From assembly GCA_013138975.1 (NCBI GenBank), contig WTBR01000088.1, positions 1-56,315 on the forward strand: DNA of 56,315 nt. The letters run 5' to 3'. Source of the DNA: Bacteroidales bacterium. GTDB lineage: Bacteria; Bacteroidota; Bacteroidia; Bacteroidales; UBA12077. Made by a program: the position numbers and the translations under genes. This document shows, one piece after another, positions 33,739 to 42,778 of the stretch; within the stretch, counting starts at the first letter, position 1; every line of letters begins with the position of its first letter. A model generated the notes under the pieces. That model was not told where the DNA came from and searched no databases. It saw only the letters and a list, made by a program, of their open reading frames with translations.

Positions 33739-34998
33739 TCACAGATTTAACTTAGTATTTACTTCGCCCACACCAATTAATCGATCATAACCACCACTAT
33801 AATCATGATAATAAACTAAAATACTATACTGATTTTCTGTTAAAGCATGATTTCCTTCAATAAAAGTAAAATCATACTTACCCTTTTCCAAAGTAACATA
33901 TTGGTAGTTATAGTATCCCTGTTTCAGTTGTAATCGACATTCGTAAGCTTTCTGTTCAAAATTATACCTCATTTTTGATTCTTCAGTAAAATCAAAATTT
34001 GTTAATCCACCCCAAACATAAATATCTCCCTGCTGCATTGGAACATCCATTTTTAAGGTAAAATAAACATACGAATAGTCAGCTTCAGTATGTGGAAAAT
34101 CACTCCGTGTAACATCTATTTTAAACCTGCCATTAATATCCGGCACATATTGATAGTCCTCAAAAGTTCTATCTCTATTTTCCATTAAAAGAAAGTGATA
34201 CATATTATCTTCAAAACTTATGTTCCTAATATTTTCAGCTACATAATGAATGTTTTTTGTGTTGAAATGATGAAATTCATTTCCCCCTTTAAATTTTAAA
34301 ACATTAAAATTATTATATATAAACTCCTTATCTTTAATCAAATCAGGCTGTGTTAATTCTAAATAATTTGTCCAATTATAATTTTTCAATACTTGAACCT
34401 TTATATTTTGATTGATATCGTAAAAATCATTCCCATAATATTCAACTTTAATTTCCAGTTCCTGATCATTATAAAAATATGAGGTTTCATTCAAATTACG
34501 TATAAGAACTTCAATATTTGTACTTCGATCAACAACCATAAACCTTTTATTAAAAACAACAGCATCGCGATTTGAACTTTCATATACTTGCAATACATAA
34601 TTACCCGAAATCATGGGTCGCATATAATCATTTGGAACTTGCATTGAATAATGAGTATAATTTATGGTAGTGTTAAAAGATGATTGATAATCGGAAATTT
34701 GATCTTCAAAATATCCATCAATATATTCACTTTGATCCAAATCGGAAGGAGTCCAATCCGAATTACAATGAATAATTGTATAATAATAATCCTTTGTATC
34801 TTCACCTAAATTATCAAAGGCCAGAGTTAAATGAATCCTGCTTTCTAAATCCCATATCGGCATTGTAGTATCATCATTCCCAACATACATCAACACTGTT
34901 TTAATATTGTTATCGTATATTTTATTAAATAATACCTCTTGACCGGAAACCGAAGTAGCAAAAAAGGCAATAAGAATCAATAATAATTTCTTTTTCAT
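33739..34998 (-). CDS. DUF5103 / type IX secretion plug-like protein
   Basis: 419 residues. A signal peptide covers about 1-19 (ending SVSG-QEV). The body is beta-rich with the DUF5103 opening LFNKIYDNNIKTVLMY, then NLGEDTKDYYYTIIHCNSDWTPSDL, and VNDYMRPMISGNYVL-like strands. A protein of this family (Plug) closes the SprA translocon of the type IX secretion system when no substrate is bound. It fits with the T9SS sorting domain found on the 7949-9292 product. It stands alone and has a TATATTTG promoter 17 bases before the ATG. Confidence 0.75.
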   Translation of the reverse strand: MKKKLLLILIAFFATSVSGQEVLFNKIYDNNIKTVLMYVGNDDTTMPIWDLESRIHLTLAFDNLGEDTKDYYYTIIHCNSDWTPSDLDQSEYIDGYFEDQISDYQSSFNTTINYTHYSMQVPNDYMRPMISGNYVLQVYESSNRDAVVFNKRFMVVDRSTNIEVLIRNLNETSYFYNDQELEIKVEYYGNDFYDINQNIKVQVLKNYNWTNYLELTQPDLIKDKEFIYNNFNVLKFKGGNEFHHFNTKNIHYVAENIRNISFEDNMYHFLLMENRDRTFEDYQYVPDINGRFKIDVTRSDFPHTEADYSYVYFTLKMDVPMQQGDIYVWGGLTNFDFTEESKMRYNFEQKAYECRLQLKQGYYNYQYVTLEKGKYDFTFIEGNHALTENQYSILVYYHDYSGGYDRLIGVGEVNTKLNL

Positions 34999-35015
34999 AT
35001 TGAATAGCTTTGTGG

Positions 35016-35023
35016 CAAATATA
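35016..35023 (-). promoter_or_regulatory. -7 promoter element (TATATTTG) of the DUF5103 gene
   Basis: TATATTTG on the minus strand matches TAnnTTTG and lies 17 bases before the ATG at 34998; TTTA-type sequences occur at about -33. Confidence 0.5.
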
Positions 35024-35494
35024 TAAAATAGCTAGTAAATAAATTCAGTAAGAAAACGACCTCTTTTCACGTCTTTGTTAAGAACTTTACAATCTCAGCG
35101 AAGCTAAAGCGTCTAAGACATTCCGATAGCAATCGGTATTCGAACTTAAATTTAGCGATTTCTGTATGTTAAAGAAAAACTATTAAAAGCCAAGGGTTTT
35201 ACTTTTGGCTTACTGTTTTCAGCACGAAATTAACATGCAAGCTTGCAAAACACACGAACACAAATATATAAACATAAAATCTGCAAGTAATTTAGTGTTT
35301 TATTGCACAATCTAAATAATGTTTCAGGCATTTCATTATCTACATTTAAATTTCTCGCCAATTAGAGGAATGAAAAAAAAATGAAAAAAAAATTTCATGC
35401 GTCTTTCCTTAGATATATCATAATATCTGAAAAAAACCAAGACCTGACAAAAGTCATTTATAGACTAATTTATATATGTTTATAAAAAAACAAT

Positions 35495-35502
35495 TATATT
35501 TG
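35495..35502 (+). promoter_or_regulatory. Probable nqr operon promoter (-7 TATATTTG)
   Basis: TATATTTG fits the consensus; a TTTA at 35469-35472 is a weak -33 with a 22-bp spacer. The start would give a leader of about 210 bases before nqrA. The rest of the 34999-35716 gap holds a small hairpin (CCGAT-agca-ATCGG near 35133) and no gene that I can see. Confidence 0.5.
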
Positions 35503-35716
35503 CAAGCATTGAGTTTTTCTAACAAAAAGTTTGTTAACTTAAAAACTAGAAACACAAAAACTTAAACATTGGTAAGCTATTTTTTTGATTACTAGTGTTA
35601 ATGATTTCACAGTTAGAAGAACAAAATGGCAAATAAAAATTTATACTCGTTAAAATAATTCATTGTTATTATAATATTTTGTTAAATCATAAGTAGAATT
35701 AATATAACAACTTAAC

Positions 35717-37057
35717 ATGTCGAAAGTTATTAAAATCAAACAAGGCTTAAATATTAATATGCTTGGTGCTGCCGAAAAAATTATAAAAAAGGCAAATCAA
35801 GCAGATTTTTATGCTGTAAAGCCTACCGATTTCAAAGGTATTCGCCCAAAACTTGTTGTTAAAATTGGTGATAAGGTAAAAGCTGGAACACCTCTTTTTT
35901 ATGATAAGTTTCAGCCCGAAGTTCAATTTACATCTCCTGTAAGTGGTGAAGTAGTTGAAATTAATCGTGGTGAACGAAGAGTGATCCTTGAAGTTGTAGT
36001 TAAAGCTGACGCTACAATTGAATATGAAAAATTTAAAGTAGGTGATTCAAAAGATGAAATTGTAGAAGTTCTGCAGAAAAGTGGATTATGGCCTGCATTA
36101 AGGCAAAAACCATATTCAACCATTGCAAATCCTCAAGATACTCCTAAATCAATTTACATTTCAGCTTTTGATAGTGCTCCTTTAGCACCGGATATGGATT
36201 ATTTAGCTCGCGAATGCGAAGATTGTTTTCAAAAAGGAATTGATGTTCTTTCCAAATTAACAGAAGGAACTATTCATCTTAACATTAATGCTGATTATCC
36301 TGCTTCTGACACTTTCACAAAAGCAAAAGGGATTCAAATAAATAAATTTACAGGTCCACATCCTGCTGGAAATGTTGGAGTACAAATTAATAAAATCGAC
36401 CCAATTAATAAAGGTGATATTATTTGGTACACCTATCCGCAGGAAATAATTACTATAGGTCGATTATTTGAAAAAGGCATTTATGATGCTACTAAGATTA
36501 TAGCATTAACAGGCTCCGAAGTAAAAAGTCCAAAATATTTTAAAATCATTAATGGTGCTTCAATTAAGAATATTGTAAGCGATAATATTAACGAAGGTGA
36601 ATTACGCTATATAAGCGGTAATGTATTAACAGGTTCAAAAATTTCCCATGAGGGATATGTTAGTTATTATGATAATCAAATAACTGTAATTCCTGAAGGT
36701 AATTATTTTGATTTCTTAGGTTGGGCTAATCCTGGATTTAAGAAACATACTGCATCTCGCACATTATTTTCAAGCTTATTTTTTGGGAAGAAATTTCGTT
36801 TAGACACTAACGTAAATGGTGGCGAAAGAGCTTTTGTTATGTCTCACGAATACAACAAAGTATTTCCAATGGACATATATCCTGTTCAATTAATCAAATC
36901 TATATTAGTAGAAGATATTGACAAAATGGAACAGCTTGGTATTTACGAGGTTGACGAAGAAGATTTTGCTCTGTGCGAATATGTTTGTACTTCAAAAATA
37001 GAAGTGCAATCTATTATCAGAAAAGGACTTGATTTAATGAGAAAAGAAATGAGTTAA
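35717..37057 (+). CDS. nqrA: Na+-translocating NADH:quinone reductase subunit A
   Basis: 446 residues, the full length for NqrA. It opens with IKIKQGLNINMLG and has DFKGIRPKLVVKIGDKVKAG and SPVSGEVVEINRGERR, typical of NqrA's lipoyl-like N-terminal region, then FDSAPLAPDMDYL and SLFFGKKFRLDTNVNGGERAFVMS. NqrA is a peripheral cytoplasmic subunit of the sodium-pumping complex and lies next to the quinone-binding subunit NqrB. It is first of six nqr genes in the standard order A-F with gaps of 6-60 bases. Confidence 0.97.
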   Translation: MSKVIKIKQGLNINMLGAAEKIIKKANQADFYAVKPTDFKGIRPKLVVKIGDKVKAGTPLFYDKFQPEVQFTSPVSGEVVEINRGERRVILEVVVKADATIEYEKFKVGDSKDEIVEVLQKSGLWPALRQKPYSTIANPQDTPKSIYISAFDSAPLAPDMDYLARECEDCFQKGIDVLSKLTEGTIHLNINADYPASDTFTKAKGIQINKFTGPHPAGNVGVQINKIDPINKGDIIWYTYPQEIITIGRLFEKGIYDATKIIALTGSEVKSPKYFKIINGASIKNIVSDNINEGELRYISGNVLTGSKISHEGYVSYYDNQITVIPEGNYFDFLGWANPGFKKHTASRTLFSSLFFGKKFRLDTNVNGGERAFVMSHEYNKVFPMDIYPVQLIKSILVEDIDKMEQLGIYEVDEEDFALCEYVCTSKIEVQSIIRKGLDLMRKEMS

Positions 37058-37116
37058 AAAGCTACAAGCTATTTGCTTTAAGCTATAACTAAATAAAAAT
37101 TAAATAAAATCGATTA

Positions 37117-38277
37117 ATGAAATCATTAAGAAGATACATAGACAAAGTAAAACCTCACTTCGAAAAGGGAGGTAAATTTGAAATACTTGAGTCTACATTC
37201 GAGGCATTTGAAACATTTTTGTTTGTTTCCGATAAAGTTACTTCAAAAGGAACACATGTTCGTGATGCTAACGATATGAAAAGAACAATGGCTATTGTTG
37301 TTTTGGCTGTAGTACCTACAGTTCTATTCGGAATGTGGAATGTTGGTTACCATCATTTTATGGCAACTGGACAAGAAGGAACATTATTAGAATGTTTTTG
37401 GTTAGGATTCCTTAGAGTTTTTCCAATAATAGTTGTTTCATACGTTGTTGGTTTAGGAATAGAATTTGCCTTTGCACAACATCGAGGACATGCAGTAAAT
37501 GAAGGGTTCCTTGTTTCTGGAATATTAATCCCGTTAATTATACCTGTTGACACTCCTTTATGGATGGTTGCAGTTGCAACAGCCTTTGCTGTGATAATTG
37601 GTAAAGAAGTATTCGGCGGAACAGGAATGAACATAATGAATCCTGCTTTAACAGCTCGTGCTTTCCTATTCTTTGCATATCCTTCATTTATGTCGGGAAA
37701 TGCAGTATGGACACATGGTATGATCGCAGGAGAAGGTATTATTGATTCATATTCAGGTGCAACTCCACTTGCTGAAGCAGCTGCTGGACATATGGCAAAC
37801 CTTCCAAGTGTTGCCGAAATGTTTATTGGGACAATTCCCGGATCAATTGGAGAGACTTCTACTCTTGCAATTCTAATTGGTGCCGCCATTCTATTAATTA
37901 CAGGAGTCGGTAGTGCCCGAATTATTATATCAACATTTGTTGGTGGACTTGCAATGGGATTACTTCTAAACATATTTGCTGTAAATGTATTTATGGAATT
38001 GCCTGCATATCAACACTTATTACTTGGTGGATTTGCTTTTGGTGCTGTATTTATGGCAACAGATCCTGTTTCTGCATCACAAACTCCTAAGGGAAAAATC
38101 ATTTATGGTTTCTTAATTGGATTTCTTGCAGTATTAATTCGAGTAATAAATCCTGCATATCCTGAAGGTGTAATGCTTGCAATTCTATTAATGAACGTAT
38201 TTGCTCCACTAATTGACCATTACGTAATAGAAGGAAATATTAAAAAACGATTGAAAAGAGCTAAAGTTAAAGCATAA
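37117..38277 (+). CDS. nqrB: Na+-translocating NADH:quinone reductase subunit B
   Basis: 386 residues with about ten membrane helices. It holds the covalent FMN site in SYSGATPLAEAAA: T216 of the SGAT motif takes FMN by a phosphoester bond placed by ApbE. The sequence TGGTGMNIMNPALTARAFLFF-like stretch (FGGTGMNIMNPALTARAFL) and GFAFGAVFMATDPVSASQT are conserved. NqrB binds quinone and riboflavin and forms part of the sodium path through the inner membrane. The start ATG follows nqrA by 59 bases. Confidence 0.97.
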   Translation: MKSLRRYIDKVKPHFEKGGKFEILESTFEAFETFLFVSDKVTSKGTHVRDANDMKRTMAIVVLAVVPTVLFGMWNVGYHHFMATGQEGTLLECFWLGFLRVFPIIVVSYVVGLGIEFAFAQHRGHAVNEGFLVSGILIPLIIPVDTPLWMVAVATAFAVIIGKEVFGGTGMNIMNPALTARAFLFFAYPSFMSGNAVWTHGMIAGEGIIDSYSGATPLAEAAAGHMANLPSVAEMFIGTIPGSIGETSTLAILIGAAILLITGVGSARIIISTFVGGLAMGLLLNIFAVNVFMELPAYQHLLLGGFAFGAVFMATDPVSASQTPKGKIIYGFLIGFLAVLIRVINPAYPEGVMLAILLMNVFAPLIDHYVIEGNIKKRLKRAKVKA

Positions 38278-38295
38278 TAATAATAATCTTAAGTT

Positions 38296-39000
38296 ATGAG
38301 ATCATACAGTAACACATACATATTTATTTTTTCATCTATTATGGTAATTATTGTTGCAGCTCTTCTTTCAGTAGCCGCAATGACACTTCAACCATTCCAG
38401 AAGAAAAATGTAGAAATTAATAAAAAGCAAAATATCCTTACTTCAATAAATATTGAAAGTTCGGCTAAAAATGCTGAAGAACTCTATGAAAAATATATCC
38501 TTGAAATATTTGCAATAAACACAAAAGGAGAAAAACAAGAAGGTGTTGATGCATTTAAAATTGATATGAAAAAAGAATTAGCAAAACCCTTAAACGAAAG
38601 AAATCTGCCCGTATTCATAAGCTCACTTGAAGGAACAAAACAATACATCATTCCTGTTTATGGTAAAGGACTTTGGGGGCCAATATGGGGATATGTTGCA
38701 TTGAAAGACGATCTTTCTACAATTTTGGGTGCTACCTTTAGTCATAAAGGAGAAACTCCCGGATTAGGTGCAGAAATTGATACAAAAGATTTTCAATCCA
38801 GATTCTTAGAAAAAGAAATATTTAACGAACAAGGTAAATTTGTTTCTGTAAGTATTTTAAAAGCTGGTGCTGCAAATCCTGATTCAAAATACGAAATAGA
38901 TGGTATTTCAGGTGGAACAATTACGAGCGTTGGAGTTGATGCAATGCTTAAAGATTGTTTAAGCAGTTACGAAACTTATTTTAAAAACATAAAAAACTAG
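38296..39000 (+). CDS. nqrC: Na+-translocating NADH:quinone reductase subunit C
   Basis: 234 residues: one N-terminal membrane helix (about 8-29) and a periplasmic FMN-binding domain. The second covalent FMN site is T208 in ISGGTITSVGV, and PVYGKGLWGPIWGYVAL and HKGETPGLGAEI are family hallmarks. NqrC passes electrons between the NqrF/NqrD-E cluster and NqrB. The gene is separated from nqrB by 18 bases. Confidence 0.95.
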   Translation: MRSYSNTYIFIFSSIMVIIVAALLSVAAMTLQPFQKKNVEINKKQNILTSINIESSAKNAEELYEKYILEIFAINTKGEKQEGVDAFKIDMKKELAKPLNERNLPVFISSLEGTKQYIIPVYGKGLWGPIWGYVALKDDLSTILGATFSHKGETPGLGAEIDTKDFQSRFLEKEIFNEQGKFVSVSILKAGAANPDSKYEIDGISGGTITSVGVDAMLKDCLSSYETYFKNIKN

Positions 39001-39006
39001 AATATA

Positions 39007-39654
39007 ATGAGCGCAGAAAAAGAACCTCTCTTTTCGAGCAAGAACATTAAGTTACTTACAGGACCATTAAACGACAGTAATCCTATTACTGTTCAGGTTT
39101 TGGGTATTTGTTCTGCCTTAGCTGTTACAGTAAAAGTAAAACCAGCCTTTGTTATGGCTCTATCGGTTTTAGTGGTAATGGCAGTTTCAAATGTTGTGAT
39201 TTCTTTATTAAGAAAGACTGTTCCTCCAAGAATTAGAATTATAGTTCAACTTGTAGTAATTGCTGCAATGGTAATTTTAGTTGACCAGGTATTAAAAGCT
39301 TTCTTATATGACATAAGCAAACAACTTTCGGTATTTGTAGGATTAATTATTACAAACTGTATTATCATGGGACGTTTAGAAGCTTTTGCTTTAAGCAATA
39401 AGCCTTGGCAATCTTTTCTTGATGGTGTAGGAAATGCCGCTGGTTATGGAGTTATACTAATTATTGTAGCTTTCTTCAGAGAACTACTAGGTTCTGGTAC
39501 CGTTTGGGGTTTTAAAGTAATCCCTGAAAGTGTATATGATTTTGGTTACGAAAATAATGGATTAATGATCCTGCCTCCTATGGCATTAATTGTTGTTGGA
39601 GTTATTATATGGGTTCAGCGTGCTAAAAACAAAAAACTTGTAGAATCTAATTAA
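39007..39654 (+). CDS. nqrD: Na+-translocating NADH:quinone reductase subunit D
   Basis: 215 residues and six membrane helices. Conserved parts are NPITVQVLGICSALAVT, FVGLIITNCIIMGRLEAFA and GNAAGYGVILIIVAFFRELLGSG. NqrD and NqrE form the membrane pair that carries a buried 2Fe-2S centre (a cysteine of each in the ICS and NC segments). The gene starts 6 bases after nqrC. Confidence 0.96.
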   Translation: MSAEKEPLFSSKNIKLLTGPLNDSNPITVQVLGICSALAVTVKVKPAFVMALSVLVVMAVSNVVISLLRKTVPPRIRIIVQLVVIAAMVILVDQVLKAFLYDISKQLSVFVGLIITNCIIMGRLEAFALSNKPWQSFLDGVGNAAGYGVILIIVAFFRELLGSGTVWGFKVIPESVYDFGYENNGLMILPPMALIVVGVIIWVQRAKNKKLVESN

Positions 39655-39678
39655 TTTGAAATCACAAAAAATTAAATA

Positions 39679-40296
39679 ATGGAAAATTTAGTTAATATAT
39701 TTGTCAAGTCTGTTTTTATCGATAATATGATATTCGCATATTTCTTAGGAATGTGTTCTTATCTTGCAGTATCAAAAACGGTAAAAACTTCAACAGGATT
39801 AGGTATAGCTGTAATTTTTGTGTTAGGTTTTACAGTTCCTGTTGCCTATTTAATCGAAAATTATTTATTAAAAGAAGGAGCTTTAGTTTGGTTAAGCGAA
39901 AGCTTTGCCGATGTTGATTTAAGTTTCTTAAGCTTTATTATATTCATAGCATTAATTGCATCCATGGTACAACTGGTTGAAATGGTAATTGAGAAATTTT
40001 CTCCTGCCTTGTACAGTTCATTAGGTATATTTCTTCCCTTAATTGCAGTAAACTGTGCCATTTTAGGTGGCTCATTATTCATGCAAGAACGTGCTTACAA
40101 TAATATAGCAGAAGCAACAGCATTTGGATTAGGTTCCGGTGTTGGATGGTTTCTTGCAATTGTAGGTATAGCTGCCATTAGAGAAAAAATCAGATACTCA
40201 AATGTACCCGATCCTTTAAAAGGTCTTGGAATAACATTTATTATTACAGGATTAATGGGAATCGCTTTTATGGGTTTCATGGGAATCAAATTGTAA
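39679..40296 (+). CDS. nqrE: Na+-translocating NADH:quinone reductase subunit E
   Basis: 205 residues and six membrane helices. [41 protein letters not shown] and [18 protein letters not shown] are conserved; the cysteines in GMCS and NCAI face those of NqrD. It follows nqrD by 24 bases. Confidence 0.96.
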   Translation: MENLVNIFVKSVFIDNMIFAYFLGMCSYLAVSKTVKTSTGLGIAVIFVLGFTVPVAYLIENYLLKEGALVWLSESFADVDLSFLSFIIFIALIASMVQLVEMVIEKFSPALYSSLGIFLPLIAVNCAILGGSLFMQERAYNNIAEATAFGLGSGVGWFLAIVGIAAIREKIRYSNVPDPLKGLGITFIITGLMGIAFMGFMGIKL

Positions 40297-40317
40297 AACA
40301 TATAAAAGAACTAAGAA

Positions 40318-41571
40318 ATGATATTATTAACATCACAAATAACAGTTATACTGTTAAGCATTGCGATCTTCTTAACACTGATTCTTGCTTTAGTTATGGG
40401 TCTTTTATATGCAAGGACAAAACTTACTCCTCAAGGAGAAGTTAAGTTAACTATAAATGAAGAAAAGGAAATAGTAGTTGATCCGGGTAGTACTTTACTT
40501 ACTACCTTGATGAACAATGAAATATTCCTTCCTTCTGCTTGTGGAGGTGGAGGTACATGTGGTATGTGTACTTGTCAGGTTACAGAAGGTGGAGGATCAA
40601 TCCTCCCTACTGAAACTGGATTCTTTACACGAAAAGAAGCTCAAAACAACTGGCGTTTAGGTTGTCAGGTAAAATTAAAAAGCGATATGAAAATTCATGT
40701 TCCTGAAGAAGTATTGGGAATTAAGAAATGGGAATGTGAAGTTGTTTCTAACAAGAATGTAGCTACATTTATTAAAGAATTTATTGTTAAATTACCTGAA
40801 GGCGAAGAACTAAACCATCAATCAGGTGGATATATTCAAATTGATGTTCCTAAACTGAATGTTAATTTCAAGGATTTTGATATTGAAGAACAATTCCGTG
40901 AGGAATGGGATCAATTCAATATGTGGGATTTAAATATGAAGAATCCGGAAGAAACATATCGTGCTTATTCTATGGCTAACTATCCTAAAGAAGGAAATAT
41001 TGTAAAATTAAATATACGTATTGCAACTCCACCATGGGATAGATCAAAAAACACATTCCAGAAAGTTAATCCTGGAATATGTTCATCTTATATTTTCTCT
41101 TTAAAACCAGGTGATAAAGTAACTGTTTCAGGACCTTATGGTGAATTCTTTATTAAAGATACTGAAAGAGAAATGATGTATATTGGTGGTGGTGCTGGTA
41201 TGGCTCCATTACGCTCACATATTTTCCACTTATTCAACACATTAAAAAGTGGAAGAACTGTTACATATTGGTATGGCGCTCGTTCTTTACGCGAAGTATT
41301 CTACGAAGATGAATTTAGAGCAATTGAAAAAGAATTCCCTAACTTCAAATTCAATATTGCACTTTCAGAACCAAAAGAAGAAGACAATTGGACTGGTTTA
41401 ACAGGATTTATTCATCAGGTACTTTATAACGAGTACTTAAGTAAACACGAAGAGCCAGAAGAAATTGAATATTACTTATGTGGACCTCCAGTTATGAATG
41501 ATGCTGTTCAGAAGCTTATTTATGACCTAGGTATTCCAGATGAAATGCTTGCTTTTGATGATTTTGGATAA
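40318..41571 (+). CDS. nqrF: Na+-translocating NADH:quinone reductase subunit F
   Basis: 417 residues. An N-terminal membrane helix (about 5-29) is followed by a 2Fe-2S ferredoxin domain with [10 protein letters not shown] and the fourth cysteine in RLGCQV. An FAD domain ([12 protein letters not shown]) and an NADH domain ([28 protein letters not shown]) come next. This is the entry point of NADH electrons. The gene closes the nqr operon, and a strong terminator starts 28 bases after its stop. Confidence 0.97.
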   Translation: MILLTSQITVILLSIAIFLTLILALVMGLLYARTKLTPQGEVKLTINEEKEIVVDPGSTLLTTLMNNEIFLPSACGGGGTCGMCTCQVTEGGGSILPTETGFFTRKEAQNNWRLGCQVKLKSDMKIHVPEEVLGIKKWECEVVSNKNVATFIKEFIVKLPEGEELNHQSGGYIQIDVPKLNVNFKDFDIEEQFREEWDQFNMWDLNMKNPEETYRAYSMANYPKEGNIVKLNIRIATPPWDRSKNTFQKVNPGICSSYIFSLKPGDKVTVSGPYGEFFIKDTEREMMYIGGGAGMAPLRSHIFHLFNTLKSGRTVTYWYGARSLREVFYEDEFRAIEKEFPNFKFNIALSEPKEEDNWTGLTGFIHQVLYNEYLSKHEEPEEIEYYLCGPPVMNDAVQKLIYDLGIPDEMLAFDDFG

Positions 41572-41599
41572 TCAAAATATTAATCAACATACATAATCA

Positions 41600-41630
41600 A
41601 ACCGGAGTGTCATTTACACTCCGGTTTTTA
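41600..41630 (+). terminator. Terminator of the nqr operon
   Basis: A 10-bp perfect stem ACCGGAGTGT / ACACTCCGGT with a 5-base loop (cattt) is followed by TTTTTATTTT. It separates nqrF from apbE. Confidence 0.9.
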
Positions 41631-41716
41631 TTTTAAAAAAAATATTCAAAAGCTTGATTTTTAGTTTAAAATCATATTAACTTCGTAACAATAAAAAATC
41701 CCTCAAAATTATTGCT

Positions 41717-42724
41717 ATGAAAAAATCTGTTTTTTTATTTTTAATCATATTTATTATTGCATCATGCAATCAAACTTCAAAATCAACGTATATTAATATA
41801 GGGGGATTTACTCAAGGAACAACTTACAATATTACATACGAAAGTCAGGAAAACATTAATTATCAAGAAGAAATTGAAACTCTTTTAGCAAATTTTGATT
41901 CTTCCTTATCTACCTATAATGAATTATCAGTGATATCTCAGATTAATTACAATAAATCAAATATTACCGATGAATATTTAAGGATTGTATTTAAAAAATC
42001 TGAAGAGGTTTACAAGCAAACAAACAAAGCTTTTGATTTAACAGTTGCTCCATTAGTGAATGCATGGGGCTTTGGATTTAGAAATAAAGAAGAAATTACA
42101 AATGCAAAAATAGATAGTATTCTTGAATTTGTTGGCTTTAATAAAGTAAGTTTAGAAAATTCCTTAATAGTAAAAAGTGATCCTCGGGTAATGCTTGATG
42201 TTAATGCTATTGCTCAGGGTTATTCAGTTGATGTAGTAGCAGAAATGTTTGAGAAAAAAGGCATTCGTAATTATCTTGTTGAAATTGGAGGTGAAGTAAA
42301 AGCCAAAGGTGTAAACAATAAAGGTAAGGTATGGAAAATTGGTATTGACAAACCATTTGACAATAATAATATACCAGGTCAGGAACTTCAAGCGATAGTA
42401 AAACTTAGTAATAAATCTTTAGCTACATCAGGTAATTACAGAAAATTCTATGTGCGTGATGGAGTTAAATATTCTCATACTATTAATCCTAAAACCGGCT
42501 ATCCTGTTACTCATTCCTTATTAAGCACAACTGTTATTGCAAACGACTGCATGACAGCAGATGCATACGCTACAGCCTTTATGGTTATGGGATTAGAAGA
42601 AGCATATATATTAGCCGAAAAACTATCCGATATTGAAGCTTTATTTGTTTATAGCGATGAAAATGGAGAATATATAGTTAAAACAACTTCAGCTATGGAT
42701 GAAGTTCTCGAAGACGTAAAATAA
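41717..42724 (+). CDS. apbE: FAD:protein FMN transferase (ApbE)
   Basis: 335 residues with a lipoprotein signal (lipobox cysteine C17, IIASC-NQ). The ApbE fold is clear: GGFTQGTTYNITY, LSTYNELSVISQIN, KAFDLTVAPLVNAWGFGF, VMLDVNAIAQGYSVD and YLVEIGGEVKAKG, then HTINPKTGYPV and DCMTADAYATAFMVMG. It transfers FMN from FAD onto threonines of NqrB and NqrC (T216 and T208 here, both in D(x)xSG(A/G)T contexts). It has its own start after the nqr terminator; the distance to nqrF is 145 bases. Confidence 0.95.
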   Translation: MKKSVFLFLIIFIIASCNQTSKSTYINIGGFTQGTTYNITYESQENINYQEEIETLLANFDSSLSTYNELSVISQINYNKSNITDEYLRIVFKKSEEVYKQTNKAFDLTVAPLVNAWGFGFRNKEEITNAKIDSILEFVGFNKVSLENSLIVKSDPRVMLDVNAIAQGYSVDVVAEMFEKKGIRNYLVEIGGEVKAKGVNNKGKVWKIGIDKPFDNNNIPGQELQAIVKLSNKSLATSGNYRKFYVRDGVKYSHTINPKTGYPVTHSLLSTTVIANDCMTADAYATAFMVMGLEEAYILAEKLSDIEALFVYSDENGEYIVKTTSAMDEVLEDVK

Positions 42725-42729
42725 AAAAA

Positions 42730-42755
42730 TTGGCTACCTCTTTTGAGATAGCCAA
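42730..42755 (-). terminator. Terminator of dsbD (minus strand), shared with apbE
   Basis: TTGGCTA / TAGCCAA with an inner CTC/GAG pair and a T-rich loop. On the minus strand a run of seven T follows, so it is a strong terminator for dsbD. On the plus strand the following T-run is weak. Confidence 0.8.
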
Positions 42756-42778
42756 TTATATATTTCTGTTTAAGAATC

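Noticed and set aside
35016..35502. A riboswitch in the nqr leader
   Set aside because: The leader is long, but I find only one small hairpin and no conserved flavin or other aptamer motif.
37353..37973. 206-residue open frame on the minus strand inside nqrB
   Set aside because: It is antisense to a clear, conserved membrane protein, is proline- and alanine-rich as a mirror of hydrophobic codons and has no motif.
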